Source of the DNA: Algoriphagus vanfongensis DSM 17529
Lineage (GTDB): Bacteria > Bacteroidota > Bacteroidia > Cytophagales > Cyclobacteriaceae
Assembly: GCF_000429465.1 (NCBI RefSeq)
Contig: NZ_KE386906.1
Coordinates: 186,001-250,000 of the forward strand
Length of the DNA: 64,000 bases
Reading direction: 5' to 3'
This document shows positions 44,769-54,431 of this stretch, in pieces. The notes beneath the pieces are model-generated. The model was not told where the DNA came from and searched no databases. It saw nothing but the letters and a program-made list of their open reading frames with translations. The position numbers were made by a program, and so were the translations under genes. Within the stretch, counting starts at the first letter, position 1. Each line of letters opens with the position of its first letter.

Positions 44769-46109
44769 ATGTCTTCACGAAGAAAATTTATCCAAAACAC
44801 CATGTTGCTGGGGGCGGGACTGAGCATGCCTTCTGTACTAACAGCATCAGATTTCGGGACTTTTACCCGGAAAATTAAGCCCTCAGACCAGATCAATTAT
44901 GGCCTTATTGGTTGTAAGGGGATGGGGTGGTCCAATATGAATGCGCATCTCAAAATTCCCAATGTCAACTGTGTTGCTTTGGCGGATATCGATCAATCTG
45001 TACTCGATCAGCGCAGTGAAGATGTGTTTAAAATCAGGGGTACAAGACCCAAGTAATACAAAGATTACCGCAAGCTCCTCGAAGATCCTGACATCGATGT
45101 AGTAATCATCGGAACACCGGATCACTGGCATTGTCTCAATATGGTGGATGCAGTATCTGCCGGCAAGCATGTCTATGTCGAAAAGCCCATCGCCAACACC
45201 ATCGAGGAATGCCAAATTATGGTTAAGGCTCAGGAGCGCTATGGCAAAGTCGTGCAGGTAGGACAGTGGCAGCGCTCAGGGTCCCAATACGATCAAGCCA
45301 TCCAATATGTCAAATCAGGACAATTGGGTCAGATTCGTCTGGTAAAATGCTGGGCTTATCAGGGCTGGATGAAGCCAGTTCCGGTTTTGCCGGATGGTAC
45401 TCCTCCGGCTGGAGTCGATTACGATATGTGGTTGGGTCCAGCTCCAAAACGACCTTTCAATGCCAATCGCTTTCACTTCAACTTCCGATGGTTTTGGGAC
45501 TATGCGGGTGGCTTGATGACTGACTGGGGAGTACACGAAATAGATATTGCATTGTATGCAATGGGTGTGAGCGCTCCAAAGTCTGTAATGGCTTCCGGTG
45601 GGAAATTTGCCTATCCTGATGATGCCTCAGAAACTCCTGATACCTTGCAGACAGTCTATGAATACGAGGGTTTCAATATGCTTTGGGAGCATGCCACAGG
45701 CATAGATGGAGGCAACTATGGTACCACGGAAGGGATTGCTTTCATCGGAAACAATGCCACTTTGGTGGTGAACAGAGGAGGTTGGAAAGTGATACCTGAA
45801 ACCGAAACAGTCGATGGAGCGAGAAGAAACAAGGTAGAGGAAGTGGCCCATATCAAGCCCGAGGGCAATGCGCTGGATCATCACGCTACGAATTTTGTGG
45901 AATCTGTCATGGCCAACGATCCAAGTAAGCTCAAGTGCGCGATTCAAACCGGTTCTGTAGCTGCGATCAATGCTCAGATGGGGAATATAGCCTATAAGAC
46001 AGGTAAGAAGGTTTATTGGGATGCGACGAAGAATCAGTTTACGGATTCAGAAGCAAATCAGTTGATGAGAGCGCATTATCATAATGGCTGGCAAGTGCCG
46101 AAGGTTTGA
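44769..46109 (+). pseudogene. Gfo/Idh/MocA oxidoreductase gene with one in-frame stop
   Basis: An exported NAD-dependent sugar oxidoreductase gene interrupted by a TAA at 45054-45056. The frame is otherwise continuous: a Tat-type signal (SSRRKFIQ) and GLIGCKGMGW nucleotide loop precede it, and YKDYRKLLEDPDIDVVIIGT, the EKPIA motif and the full C-terminal domain follow it. Family members usually have Leu where the stop lies (PKLYKDY), so TTA to TAA, one base, explains it. An ATG at 45141 might allow reinitiation, but that product would lack the Rossmann core. Without the stop the product has 446 residues. A sequencing error is the alternative. Confidence 0.9.
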
Positions 46110-46111
46110 GG

Positions 46112-46146
46112 AGATTAGAAATTTGAAGTTTGAGATTTGAAATTGC
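46112..46146. repeat. Heptad-periodic spacer, element D (after Gfo/Idh pseudogene)
   Basis: Five 7-base units follow the stop (for example AAATTTG, AAGTTTG, AGATTTG), with G at position 7 in the first four. It runs straight into the CCCTCC terminator stem. The words match, in reverse complement, element A at 5626-5658. Confidence 0.6.
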
Positions 46147-46175
46147 CCTCCGAAGAGATTTGGAGGGTTTTGTTT
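46146..46175 (+). terminator. Terminator-like hairpin abutting the next start codon
   Basis: Stem CCCTCC (46146-46151) / GGAGGG (46162-46167), 10-base loop, then TTTTGTTT and immediately the ATG at 46176. It ends the Gfo transcript and may attenuate the next gene. The layout repeats that of the TIR gene. Confidence 0.75.
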
Positions 46176-46805
46176 ATGAAAAAAGTAGAATTTTTATTGT
46201 TTATTCCTAAATCAAATGGTCAAATAGATAGAGATCTTTTGCTTTTTACATTTTTGGCTATAGGAGGGACAATGGTTGGTTTAGGTGGAAATGAATATTT
46301 GGCTTGGGGAGCCTTCGAAATTATTGGAGAAGTAATTTTAGCTTGTGCAGGATTAGCTTGTTTGGTGTTCAGTTTTAATTCTGTAGGTGATAAAGAGAAA
46401 TTGAATGGAAGTTTTAAAGGTAATTTGATTTTTTCTGAATCGTTGATTTCTGTTGAAGACAAAGAATTCCGCTTAAATGATGTTTTAAAAATGGAATTTT
46501 TTCTCCATGATTATGATGGAATGGATCGTGGTTATGCTAGATATCATTCTATACCTTATATTTCAAATGGAGTAGGGAATTCCATTAGTTTGAAAATGAA
46601 TGACGGAACTGAGGAGAAATTCAATTTTCAATTGAACTATAAAAATGAATTTCAGAAGAAAATGAGAGACATTTTGATTTCTTATCACCTTCAGGACAAA
46701 ATCTCCTTTCTGGCCTTAATCCAATACATTGGGATTTCAGATAGCTATGAGCTGATTCAGGAGTTTAAAAAGGAACTTGAGGTCTTGAAACGAAACGGCG
46801 CATAA
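46176..46805 (+). CDS. AT-rich unknown protein with membrane segments
   Basis: I do not recognise this 209-residue protein. Two hydrophobic helices near the N-terminus (about 18-35, FTFLAIGGTMVGLGG; about 45-65, IIGEVILACAGLACLVFSF) suggest a membrane hairpin, followed by a soluble domain with YISNGVGNSISLKMNDGTEE. Codon use is visibly more AT-rich than in neighbouring genes, which suggests recent transfer. The frame extends to a TTG at 46137, but that covers a hairpin; ATG 46176 is chosen. Its stop overlaps a strong terminator. Confidence 0.75.
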   Translation: MKKVEFLLFIPKSNGQIDRDLLLFTFLAIGGTMVGLGGNEYLAWGAFEIIGEVILACAGLACLVFSFNSVGDKEKLNGSFKGNLIFSESLISVEDKEFRLNDVLKMEFFLHDYDGMDRGYARYHSIPYISNGVGNSISLKMNDGTEEKFNFQLNYKNEFQKKMRDILISYHLQDKISFLALIQYIGISDSYELIQEFKKELEVLKRNGA

Positions 46806-46827
46806 TTCAATAATCATGCGCCGTTTC
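46792..46827. terminator. Terminator overlapping the end of the AT-rich gene
   Basis: Perfect 12-base arms GAAACGGCGCAT / complement with a 12-base loop; the left arm includes the last codons of the AT-rich gene. It lies five bases from the convergent lipoprotein gene stop (46832) and may serve both. Confidence 0.85.
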
Positions 46828-46831
46828 AATT

Positions 46832-47998
46832 CTAAAACTGATCTATATCCTGAAAAACAGGGTTTTTTGCTAAGATATTCCACATCATCGCATCGAGATC
46901 ATTGGTCTCAGTGCCAGTTCGGGTGTTGGTGATGATTGCCCATGAGTAGCCATTGCTGGCTCTGACCCAGATTGACGAGGTGCCTGGCAAAGAACCCAAG
47001 TGCCACCAATTGTTAGCATCGTTGACTCCCCAGCCGGCAGCATAATAGCTCCTCACGGCTAGGTTGGGTTCATTGGTCATTTGCTGGATTGCGGATGCGC
47101 TCAATAAATCAGATTTGGAAGCAAATCCATCTACATAGACAAGCAATTTTAAGAGTTCTGACGGGCTGGCAATCCATCCTCCATGGGCATCCATTCTGGC
47201 TATCTGATAGGCATAGGGATCAGATCCACCTGTGGAAGTGCCATAGTATTTGCTTTCCATAGTCTTCCGTTGCGCGAGTGTGTTTCCTCCGATTTTCATC
47301 TGAGTGATTCCGATGGGATTCAAGATTTCCTCTTTGACGAAGTTCTCATAAGTTTTACCAGTGATTTCTTCGATAACTCTACCAAGGATGCAATAGCCAA
47401 AGTTTGAGTAGGCGTAGGTATTGCCGGGTGTAGATGTCACTGGATAGGTGTCCAGTGTCCAAGTCATCAGTTCATCAGCAGTCATGTTGGGATTGGAAAA
47501 CATCGGATCATTTGCGGAATTTGCCCATGCTCCAACAGTATGGTTGAGTAAGTGGCGGACGGTAATGGCCTGAAGATGGGAAGAGTAAGGTTTGGTACCA
47601 TAGGTGGTGCCCAAGATGGCACCTTCACCGAAAACTTTGTCATCCATATTGACCTGACCATTATCCAGCAGCTTCATCATGGCTATACCCGTAATGGATT
47701 TGGAAATACTGGCTATGCGGAAAAGTGTTTCTGTCGAGACAGCTTCATTTGCCTCCTTGTCCGCCAGACCATAACCTTTGGCATAGACCAGTTTTTCGTT
47801 TTTGGAGATGGCTAGAGAAAGTCCTGGGACATTGTATTTGCTCATAAAGGCCTGTGCCGCATCGTCAATGATAGAAATGTCCTCCTGCAAATCTGAAGGA
47901 GGAAAAACTGGATCAGGATCGCTTTCAGAACCACAACTGGAACCAATGGAAACTAAAAGGGCAAATATGCCAACTTGTAAAAGTTTGTTCAATTTCAT
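46832..47998 (-). CDS. Serine hydrolase lipoprotein, beta-lactamase fold
   Basis: A lipoprotein (lipobox IGSSC, Cys about 22) of the class C beta-lactamase/D-Ala-D-Ala carboxypeptidase fold. SISKSITG carries the nucleophile and lysine, YSNFGYCILG the tyrosine, and HLGSLPGTSS replaces KTG. The open frame extends to 48082, but ATG 47998 gives a proper lipoprotein signal and 388 residues. It could be a peptidase or esterase; resistance to antibiotics is not implied. Divergent from the M14 peptidase gene. Confidence 0.87.
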   Translation of the reverse strand: MKLNKLLQVGIFALLVSIGSSCGSESDPDPVFPPSDLQEDISIIDDAAQAFMSKYNVPGLSLAISKNEKLVYAKGYGLADKEANEAVSTETLFRIASISKSITGIAMMKLLDNGQVNMDDKVFGEGAILGTTYGTKPYSSHLQAITVRHLLNHTVGAWANSANDPMFSNPNMTADELMTWTLDTYPVTSTPGNTYAYSNFGYCILGRVIEEITGKTYENFVKEEILNPIGITQMKIGGNTLAQRKTMESKYYGTSTGGSDPYAYQIARMDAHGGWIASPSELLKLLVYVDGFASKSDLLSASAIQQMTNEPNLAVRSYYAAGWGVNDANNWWHLGSLPGTSSIWVRASNGYSWAIITNTRTGTETNDLDAMMWNILAKNPVFQDIDQF

Positions 47999-48148
47999 AA
48001 TGATTAGGATTAAAGTGTAGTAAATCATTATCAAGGCAATTGGGAAAAGTGAACAGGATAGGAGTGTTTTTTTTCGATACACTAGGGCTTTTCCAAATTT
48101 GAAAAAAATGTGCTTCAGAATTGGACTCAGATTACTTTATCTTTCACC

Positions 48149-49405
48149 ATGAAATCATTCCTGCCACGTATCCTGATTTTGCTCTTTACTATCCTGATGG
48201 CATGCAAGTCCGTCTCTCAATGGGAAGGGCAAGGCCCAATTCAGATCATTGAAACCACAGACAAGCCCATTGCCATCCAAACCAAGCAGACTTTTGATGC
48301 TGGAGATGGTGTGTTTTTCTCAAATGAACTCGAAGGAGCTCGGTTAAATGAAGTAGAAAGACTCAATGATACGCTGATTCAGGTGAGCATTTTGCCAGAG
48401 AATCAGCCAATCAACCCCAGTCCATGGTATGGGTTTAAGCTTTGGTCAGAGCAAGCCAAGGAGTTTTGGATTCAGTTCAGCTATGGGGGAATTGGCTTTC
48501 ATCGCTACTTTCCAAAAACCAGCAAAGATGGAGTTGACTTTGTGAATGTTGACTCGGCGAATTTTTTCCAACCTAAGACCGAAGAAAGAAGACCTGAAAT
48601 GGGCTTTTTGAAAGTGAAGAGTTCGAAAGATACACTGTGGATTGCGGCTCAGGATAGAATCGGCACAGCACATGTTCAGAACTGGAAAGAGGAGCTTTTG
48701 AAAAAGGATTTTGTGTCCAAAATAGCAATTGGAGAAAGTAAGCAGGGAAGGCCACTGGAAGTTTTGAAAATAGGAGAGGCTGATGATCGTCAAATGTTGA
48801 TGGTGATTTCTATGCAGCATCCGCCTGAGTTAACTGGCTTTTTGGCGATGGAAGCTTTTGTGGAGGAGCTAGTCAAGGATAGTCCAGAAGCGAGGAAGTT
48901 TCGTGAGAAATACAATCTCTATGTCATGCCTCAGATGAATCCGGATGGTGTTGCCAATGGACACTGGAGACATAATGCAAGAGGGATAGATCTCAATCGG
49001 GATTGGGTGAATTTCAATCAACCAGAAACGAAAGCCCTTTCTGACTTTATGGAGCAAAAAGTCGCTGAATCAGGAGGGAAGTTCGTTTTTGCAGCTGACT
49101 TCCATTCCACTTGGGAAGATATTTTTTATACCAATAATGAAGAGTTGGAAGGAAACTTTCCGGGCTTGATTCCCAAGGTCATCAAGCGATCTTCCAAGCG
49201 AATCCCAGATTATATTCCCAATATCCGTCCCAATGAGGGGAATCAACGAAGTGTTACTTCCAATTCCTATTTTTTCTTTGTTCATCAGGCAGAATCTATG
49301 ACTTTTGAGGTAGGTGACAATACACCGAGGGAAGTCATCCAGATGAAAGGGCAGTATTTGGCTCAGGAACTGATGAAGATTCTCAATAAGAAGAAATGGA
49401 AGTGA
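48149..49405 (+). CDS. M14-family zinc carboxypeptidase, lipoprotein
   Basis: A metallopeptidase anchored by a lipoprotein signal (lipobox ILMAC, Cys about 18). Zinc ligands: His and Glu in QHPPELTG and a later His in DFHST; substrate-binding GIDLNRDW; catalytic Glu probably in MTFEVGDN. These fit the M14 carboxypeptidase family; target peptides are unknown. The frame opens at 48110; ATG 48149 is chosen because it starts the signal peptide. It heads a likely operon with an alcohol dehydrogenase (40 bases downstream) and carbonic anhydrase. Confidence 0.88.
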   Translation: MKSFLPRILILLFTILMACKSVSQWEGQGPIQIIETTDKPIAIQTKQTFDAGDGVFFSNELEGARLNEVERLNDTLIQVSILPENQPINPSPWYGFKLWSEQAKEFWIQFSYGGIGFHRYFPKTSKDGVDFVNVDSANFFQPKTEERRPEMGFLKVKSSKDTLWIAAQDRIGTAHVQNWKEELLKKDFVSKIAIGESKQGRPLEVLKIGEADDRQMLMVISMQHPPELTGFLAMEAFVEELVKDSPEARKFREKYNLYVMPQMNPDGVANGHWRHNARGIDLNRDWVNFNQPETKALSDFMEQKVAESGGKFVFAADFHSTWEDIFYTNNEELEGNFPGLIPKVIKRSSKRIPDYIPNIRPNEGNQRSVTSNSYFFFVHQAESMTFEVGDNTPREVIQMKGQYLAQELMKILNKKKWK

Positions 49406-49445
49406 ATATGGACCTAAAGCAGGTAAACCAATAAAATCTGATTAC

Positions 49446-50486
49446 ATGAATGCATTGTTTTTGACCGATGTGGGTCAGGCAGAAGTACGCGAAACCGAAA
49501 GACCTTTCCTCCAATCTGGTGAGGTCTTGCTAGAAGTAAAACGAGTAGGTTTTTGTGGTTCGGATCTGAATGGCTTTAAGGGGCTTTTTCCACTTCAGGA
49601 ATATCCCATTATCCTAGGCCATGAAGTGGGAGCACAAGTAGTGAGCGTAGGAGAGGGAGTGCCTTCAGCTATAAAGGTAGGGGACAAAGTGACCCTGTAC
49701 CCTTATCAAAACTGCGGAACATGCATTGCATGTCGCAAGGATAGACCTCATGCCTGCCAATCCAATAAAACAATGGGTGTGCGGAGATCAGGGGCAATGA
49801 CCGAATATGTTGCGGCTCCTTGGCAGGACGTTTTTCCATCAGATAAACTGACTTACGAAGAATTGGCTCTGGTCGAACCTCTCACAGTAGGCTTTCATGC
49901 AGTAGATCGTGGTAGAGTTGGGGCCAAAGATATAGTGGCAGTTTTGGGTTGCGGAATCGTGGGCTTGGGAGCCGTCGCCTCTGCGGTGGATCGTGGAGCG
50001 GAGGTGATCGCTGTGGATTTGGATAATGCTAAGCTGGAAATTGCCAAACAGATCGGGGTGAAGCATACCATCAATCCATTGGAAGTGGATCTGGCGGAGC
50101 GCTTGAGAAAATTGACTGATGGAGACGGGCCGAATGTGATCATCGAAGCTGCCGGAACTCAAGTTACTTATAGGGCAGCAGTGGATGAAGTTGCATTTTT
50201 GGGACGTGTGGTTTGTATTGGTTATGCAAAATCAGAAGTAGGCTTCAATACCTCACTTTTTGTACAAAAGGAAATAGAAATCCTGGGCTCGAGAAATTCC
50301 GTAGGAAGGAAGGATTTTCCAGCAGTGATTGCTTATCTTGAGTCAGGTAGTTTTCCGGTTCAGGAAGTGATTACAAAGAGAATCTCACTGGAGAAAGCTC
50401 CCAAGGCTCTGGAAGATTGGGCCATGCAACCAAAAGGAACTATCAAGATCATGCTAGATCTCACTCAAACTGAAAGAAACAATTAA
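49446..50486 (+). CDS. Zinc-dependent alcohol/polyol dehydrogenase (MDR family)
   Basis: A medium-chain dehydrogenase with catalytic zinc site (FCGSDLNGFKG, GHEVGA) and structural zinc cysteines (CGTCIACRKDRPHAC). NAD-binding GCGIVGLGAVASAV and acidic DLDN decide for NAD. It is closest in pattern to the sorbitol/threonine dehydrogenase-type branch; the substrate is unknown. Length 346. It is 13 bases upstream of the carbonic anhydrase gene. Confidence 0.92.
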   Translation: MNALFLTDVGQAEVRETERPFLQSGEVLLEVKRVGFCGSDLNGFKGLFPLQEYPIILGHEVGAQVVSVGEGVPSAIKVGDKVTLYPYQNCGTCIACRKDRPHACQSNKTMGVRRSGAMTEYVAAPWQDVFPSDKLTYEELALVEPLTVGFHAVDRGRVGAKDIVAVLGCGIVGLGAVASAVDRGAEVIAVDLDNAKLEIAKQIGVKHTINPLEVDLAERLRKLTDGDGPNVIIEAAGTQVTYRAAVDEVAFLGRVVCIGYAKSEVGFNTSLFVQKEIEILGSRNSVGRKDFPAVIAYLESGSFPVQEVITKRISLEKAPKALEDWAMQPKGTIKIMLDLTQTERNN

Positions 50487-50499
50487 CAAAACCAATACT

Positions 50500-51129
50500 A
50501 TGGACTTATCAAAAATCTTTGAAAACAATGAAAAGTGGATCCAATCCAAAACCCAAAATGATCCTGCTTATTTCGAGAATCTAAATAAAGGCCAAAAACC
50601 AGAAGTGCTGTACATCGGCTGCTCTGATTCACGTGTGACAGCTGAGGACCTGATGGGGATGCAGCCAGGAGAGCTTTTTGTCCACCGTAATGTTGCCAAC
50701 GTGGTCAATGCCATTGATCTCAATGCACAAAGTGTGATCAACTATGCCGTTACTCATCTGGAGGTCAATCACGTCGTTGTCTGCGGTCACTATTCCTGTG
50801 GAGGTGTCAAAGCTGCGATGCAAGCTCAGGATTTAGGGATTCTGAACCCTTGGCTTCGCAATATTCGCGATGTGTACCGTTCGCACAAGGATGAACTCAA
50901 TGCGATCTCCGATGAAGATAAGCGCTATGACCGCTTGGTGGAGCTCAATGTCAAGGAGCAGGCAATCAATGTGGTCAAAATGGCTGCTGTACAAAGAGCT
51001 ATGCGAAAAAGAGGGATGCAGATCCATGGCTGGGTATTTGACATCAAGTCGGGGAAATTGATTGATTTGGAGATTGACTTCCAAAAAGCCCTCAGCGATA
51101 TTATGGAAATTTATCGCTTGGAGGATTAG
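50500..51129 (+). CDS. Beta-class carbonic anhydrase
   Basis: A zinc enzyme that interconverts CO2 and bicarbonate. Ligands Cys41, His97 and Cys100 (GCSDSR, CGHYSCGG) and the Asp43-Arg45 dyad are present. Length 209. It matches the plant/E. coli Can type. The last gene of the M14-dehydrogenase operon, ended by a strong terminator. Confidence 0.95.
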   Translation: MDLSKIFENNEKWIQSKTQNDPAYFENLNKGQKPEVLYIGCSDSRVTAEDLMGMQPGELFVHRNVANVVNAIDLNAQSVINYAVTHLEVNHVVVCGHYSCGGVKAAMQAQDLGILNPWLRNIRDVYRSHKDELNAISDEDKRYDRLVELNVKEQAINVVKMAAVQRAMRKRGMQIHGWVFDIKSGKLIDLEIDFQKALSDIMEIYRLED

Positions 51130-51154
51130 TAGCAATTCGAGCAATTTGATGAAA

Positions 51155-51185
51155 AAGCCCATTTTGGAATAAATGGGCTTTTTTT
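51155..51185 (+). terminator. Terminator after carbonic anhydrase gene
   Basis: Perfect 10-base stem (AAGCCCATTT / complement), 6-base loop, then T run. The remaining gap to 51429 holds only a promoter. Confidence 0.92.
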
Positions 51186-51357
51186 ATGGTTCGAGAATTT
51201 CGGTCTATTATGTAGTCTTAAAAAGCCAATGTATCCAAAATCGGACATTATTATTGGAGAATATGGAGTTTTTTAAACCTAAAAATCAGGGATTGCTGGT
51301 TTCAAATCGAAAAAGCTCCCCAAAAACAACCAATTGACCACAACTGTAAGATTCAGG

Positions 51358-51388
51358 TTGAATCAACCGAAATATCCTCTTACATTTA
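51358..51388 (+). promoter_or_regulatory. Promoter of the tldD operon
   Basis: TTG at 51358-51360, 20-base spacer, then TACATTTA at 51381-51388, close to the Bacteroidota TAnnTTTG consensus (one mismatch). It lies 42 bases before the tldD start codon. Confidence 0.6.
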
Positions 51389-51429
51389 AAAGAGAAAGAA
51401 ATTTCCCATCACTATAAACCAAAAATCCA

Positions 51430-53073
51430 TTGAAACGAAGAGATTTTATTCATCTATCGGGTCTGGGACTAGGAGCCATGATGGTTCCGGGACTAGCAGC
51501 CCATAGCAGGCCCGTTTCGGAGGAGCACTTGCTGTCACCGGGAATCGATGTGGCAGCCAAGAAGTTGCTCGCTGATGTGGCACTCAACACCTCCAAATCT
51601 TTGGGAGCTACCTATACAGATGTGAGAATCGGTAGATATCTCCAGCAGTTCCTTTTTACCAGAGAGCGCAATGTCCAAGGGATCACCAATGCCGAATCTT
51701 TTGGAGTCGGTATCAGGGTGATTGCCAATGGCACCTGGGGCTTTTCGGCCACTTCCGATGTGACTCCTGAAGGGATCAAAAAATGTGCGGAGACCGCCGT
51801 GGCTATCGCCAAAGCAAATTCCAAATTGCAAAAAGAACCTGTTGTACTCGCTCCAGTAGCGGCCTACGGCGAAGTAAGTTGGAAGACGCCTATCCAAAAG
51901 AACTCCATGGAGGTGCCAGTCAAAGAGAAAATCGATCTTTTGCTGGATGTAAACAATGCTGCTTTGGAAAACGGAGCTGCCTTTGTCAATTCCAACCTTT
52001 TCATGGTCAATGAGCAGAAATACTTTGCTTCCTCCGATGGATCCTACATCGATCAGGATGTGCATAGGATTTGGCCTACATTCAACGTGACTGCGGTCAA
52101 TCGGGAAGAAGGACTTTTCCGTTCCCGTCAGGCACTAAGTGCGCCGATGGGCATGGGATATGAATACATGGATGGCTTGGAGTCTGAGAAATACCTCAAC
52201 CCAGCCGGCTTCAATAGCTACAGAAATAGCTACGACATGGTAGAAGATGCCATTGCAGCTGCCAATCATGCCAAAGAAAAACTATCTGCCAAATCGGTAT
52301 TGCCGGGTAAATATGACCTGATGCTGGATCCGGATCACCTAGGTCTGACTATTCATGAGTCTGTGGGCCACCCGCTAGAGCTTGATCGTGTCTTGGGTTA
52401 TGAGGCCAACTATGCAGGTACCAGCTTTGCCACTATTGACAAGTGGGAAACCAAGTCTTTCCAATATGGCTCAGACAAAGTGAATATCGTGGCAGATAAA
52501 ACTCAGCCACATTCATTAGGCTATGTAGGCTGGGATGACGAAGGGGTACAAACCAAAGAGTGGGATCTGATCAAAGACGGAGTTTTGGTCAACTATCAGG
52601 CTATCCGAGATCAAGCGCAGATCATCGGTGAAAAAGAGTCTCATGGATGCTGCTATGCGGACAACTGGGCTTCTGTACAGTTTCAGCGCATGGCTAATGT
52701 TTCTCTCAAGCCAGGGCCGGACAAACTGAGTCCTCATGATATGATCAAGGACATTGAAAAAGGAATCTATATCATTGGTCGAGGATCTTATTCTATTGAT
52801 CAGCAGCGATACAACTTCCAGTTCGGGGGGCAGGTTTTCTACGAAATCAAAAATGGCGAAATCGCTGGGATGCTCGAAGACGTAGCCTACCAGTCCAATA
52901 CCCAAGAGTTTTGGAATAGCTGCTCAGCAGTTTGTGACAAGGATGATTACCGTTTGTTCGGAACTTTCTTTGACGGAAAAGGCCAGCCTTCTCAGGTGAG
53001 TGCTGTGTCTCATGGTAGCTCGACTACCCGTTTTGACGGAGTCAATGTAATCAATACCGGTAGATCCATTTAA
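51430..53073 (+). CDS. TldD-family metalloprotease, exported
   Basis: The catalytic subunit type of the TldD/TldE (PmbA) heterodimeric protease, which trims peptides through a zinc site. The HExxxH motif is IHESVGHPLE (about 310). Unusually, an N-terminal Tat-like signal (KRRDFIHLSGLGLGAMMVPG) is present, so this copy is probably periplasmic. The start codon is TTG. Length 547 exceeds E. coli TldD (481) by the signal and insertions. The TldE partner follows 15 bases downstream. Confidence 0.92.
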   Translation: MKRRDFIHLSGLGLGAMMVPGLAAHSRPVSEEHLLSPGIDVAAKKLLADVALNTSKSLGATYTDVRIGRYLQQFLFTRERNVQGITNAESFGVGIRVIANGTWGFSATSDVTPEGIKKCAETAVAIAKANSKLQKEPVVLAPVAAYGEVSWKTPIQKNSMEVPVKEKIDLLLDVNNAALENGAAFVNSNLFMVNEQKYFASSDGSYIDQDVHRIWPTFNVTAVNREEGLFRSRQALSAPMGMGYEYMDGLESEKYLNPAGFNSYRNSYDMVEDAIAAANHAKEKLSAKSVLPGKYDLMLDPDHLGLTIHESVGHPLELDRVLGYEANYAGTSFATIDKWETKSFQYGSDKVNIVADKTQPHSLGYVGWDDEGVQTKEWDLIKDGVLVNYQAIRDQAQIIGEKESHGCCYADNWASVQFQRMANVSLKPGPDKLSPHDMIKDIEKGIYIIGRGSYSIDQQRYNFQFGGQVFYEIKNGEIAGMLEDVAYQSNTQEFWNSCSAVCDKDDYRLFGTFFDGKGQPSQVSAVSHGSSTTRFDGVNVINTGRSI

Positions 53074-53088
53074 TTCTAAATCAACATC

Positions 53089-54405
53089 ATGGCTATACTA
53101 ACGAAAGAAGAAGCGAAGGCAATCATAGACAAAGTATTGTCCTTTGCGACAGCAGATGAAACAGAAGTCTCCGTCCGTGGAGGCCGTACTGGTAATATTC
53201 GCTACGCCAGAAATACGGTCAATACGAGTGGGGAAACCAACGAAATCGGATTGAGCATTACTTCTGTATTTGGTAAAAAATCAGGTTCCACCACCATCAA
53301 TGAACTGGACGATGAATCTCTGAAAAAAGCAGTAGCAAGAGCTGAGGAAATCGCAAGATTGGCACCGGAAAACCCGGAATACATGCCGATGCTTGGGCCT
53401 CAGACTTATGCTGAATCCAAGACTTTTGCTTCGGCTACGGACCAGATTGATCCGGAATATAGAGCTCAGGTGGCTATGGATTCCATCGCTCCCTGTGAGG
53501 AAAATGACCTGACTGCAGCTGGATACCTGGAGGATTTCTCCGGATTTGTGGCTACTGGGAACAGCAAAGGTCTTTTTGGATACAATCAATCGACATCTGT
53601 CGATTTCACTGTGACTGTCCGTACCAATGACGGAACAGGCTCAGGCTATGCGGGCAAGGATTTCAACGATGCCAGCCTTCTCAAAGCAGGCCCTGTGACG
53701 AATATTGCAGCGCAAAAAGCTAAAGCCTCTAGTAATGCCCAGGCAATTGAGCCCGGAAAATACACGGTCATCCTAGAGCCAATGGCTGCCAATGACCTAT
53801 TGAGACTCTTGGCATTTGGTATGGATGCTCGTAGTGCAGATGAGGGACGTAGCTTCCTCAGCAAAAAAGGTGGCGGCACCAAGGTAGGAGAGAAGCTCTT
53901 CGATGAGCGAGTGAAGATTTATTCTGATCCCAGTCATCCAGATATCCCTGGCAACCCTTGGTCCGGAGACGGTCTTCCTACCGAAAAGACCACTTGGGTC
54001 GAAAATGGAGTAGTTAAAAATATGTTCTATTCCCGCTATTGGGCGGAAAAGCAAGGTGTGAAGCCTGTACCAAGAGCAGGAGGATTTATTTTCGAAGGAG
54101 GAAATGAATCCCTACTGGACATGATCCGCAATACCGAAAGAGGTGTTTTGGTGACTCGTTTTTGGTACATCCGATCTGTAGATCCTCAGACCTTGCTTTA
54201 TACAGGGTTGACTCGGGATGGTACTTTCTACATCGAAAACGGTCAGATCAAATTCCCGGTGAAAAATTTCCGCTTTAATGAAAGTCCAATCATCATGCTT
54301 AATAACATCGAAGCGATGGGCAAGCCGGAAAGAACCAATGGAAATATGGTGCCTCCGATGAAAATCAGAGATTTTACCTTCTCCAGTTTGTCAGACGCTG
54401 TTTAA
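53089..54405 (+). CDS. TldE/PmbA-family partner of TldD
   Basis: The non-catalytic partner type in the TldD/TldE protease: same fold, no HExxxH. Typical stretches are ADETEVSVRGGRTGNIRYAR and FLSKKGGGTKVGEKLFDE, with GLTRDGTFYIENGQI near the end. Length 438. It has no signal peptide, in contrast to its TldD partner; if the pair works together, either TldE is exported with TldD through the Tat route or TldD's N-terminus is not cleaved. The heptad spacer follows. Confidence 0.9.
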   Translation: MAILTKEEAKAIIDKVLSFATADETEVSVRGGRTGNIRYARNTVNTSGETNEIGLSITSVFGKKSGSTTINELDDESLKKAVARAEEIARLAPENPEYMPMLGPQTYAESKTFASATDQIDPEYRAQVAMDSIAPCEENDLTAAGYLEDFSGFVATGNSKGLFGYNQSTSVDFTVTVRTNDGTGSGYAGKDFNDASLLKAGPVTNIAAQKAKASSNAQAIEPGKYTVILEPMAANDLLRLLAFGMDARSADEGRSFLSKKGGGTKVGEKLFDERVKIYSDPSHPDIPGNPWSGDGLPTEKTTWVENGVVKNMFYSRYWAEKQGVKPVPRAGGFIFEGGNESLLDMIRNTERGVLVTRFWYIRSVDPQTLLYTGLTRDGTFYIENGQIKFPVKNFRFNESPIIMLNNIEAMGKPERTNGNMVPPMKIRDFTFSSLSDAV

Positions 54406-54431
54406 TTTGATAGCACGTCTGTACCAGTAAA

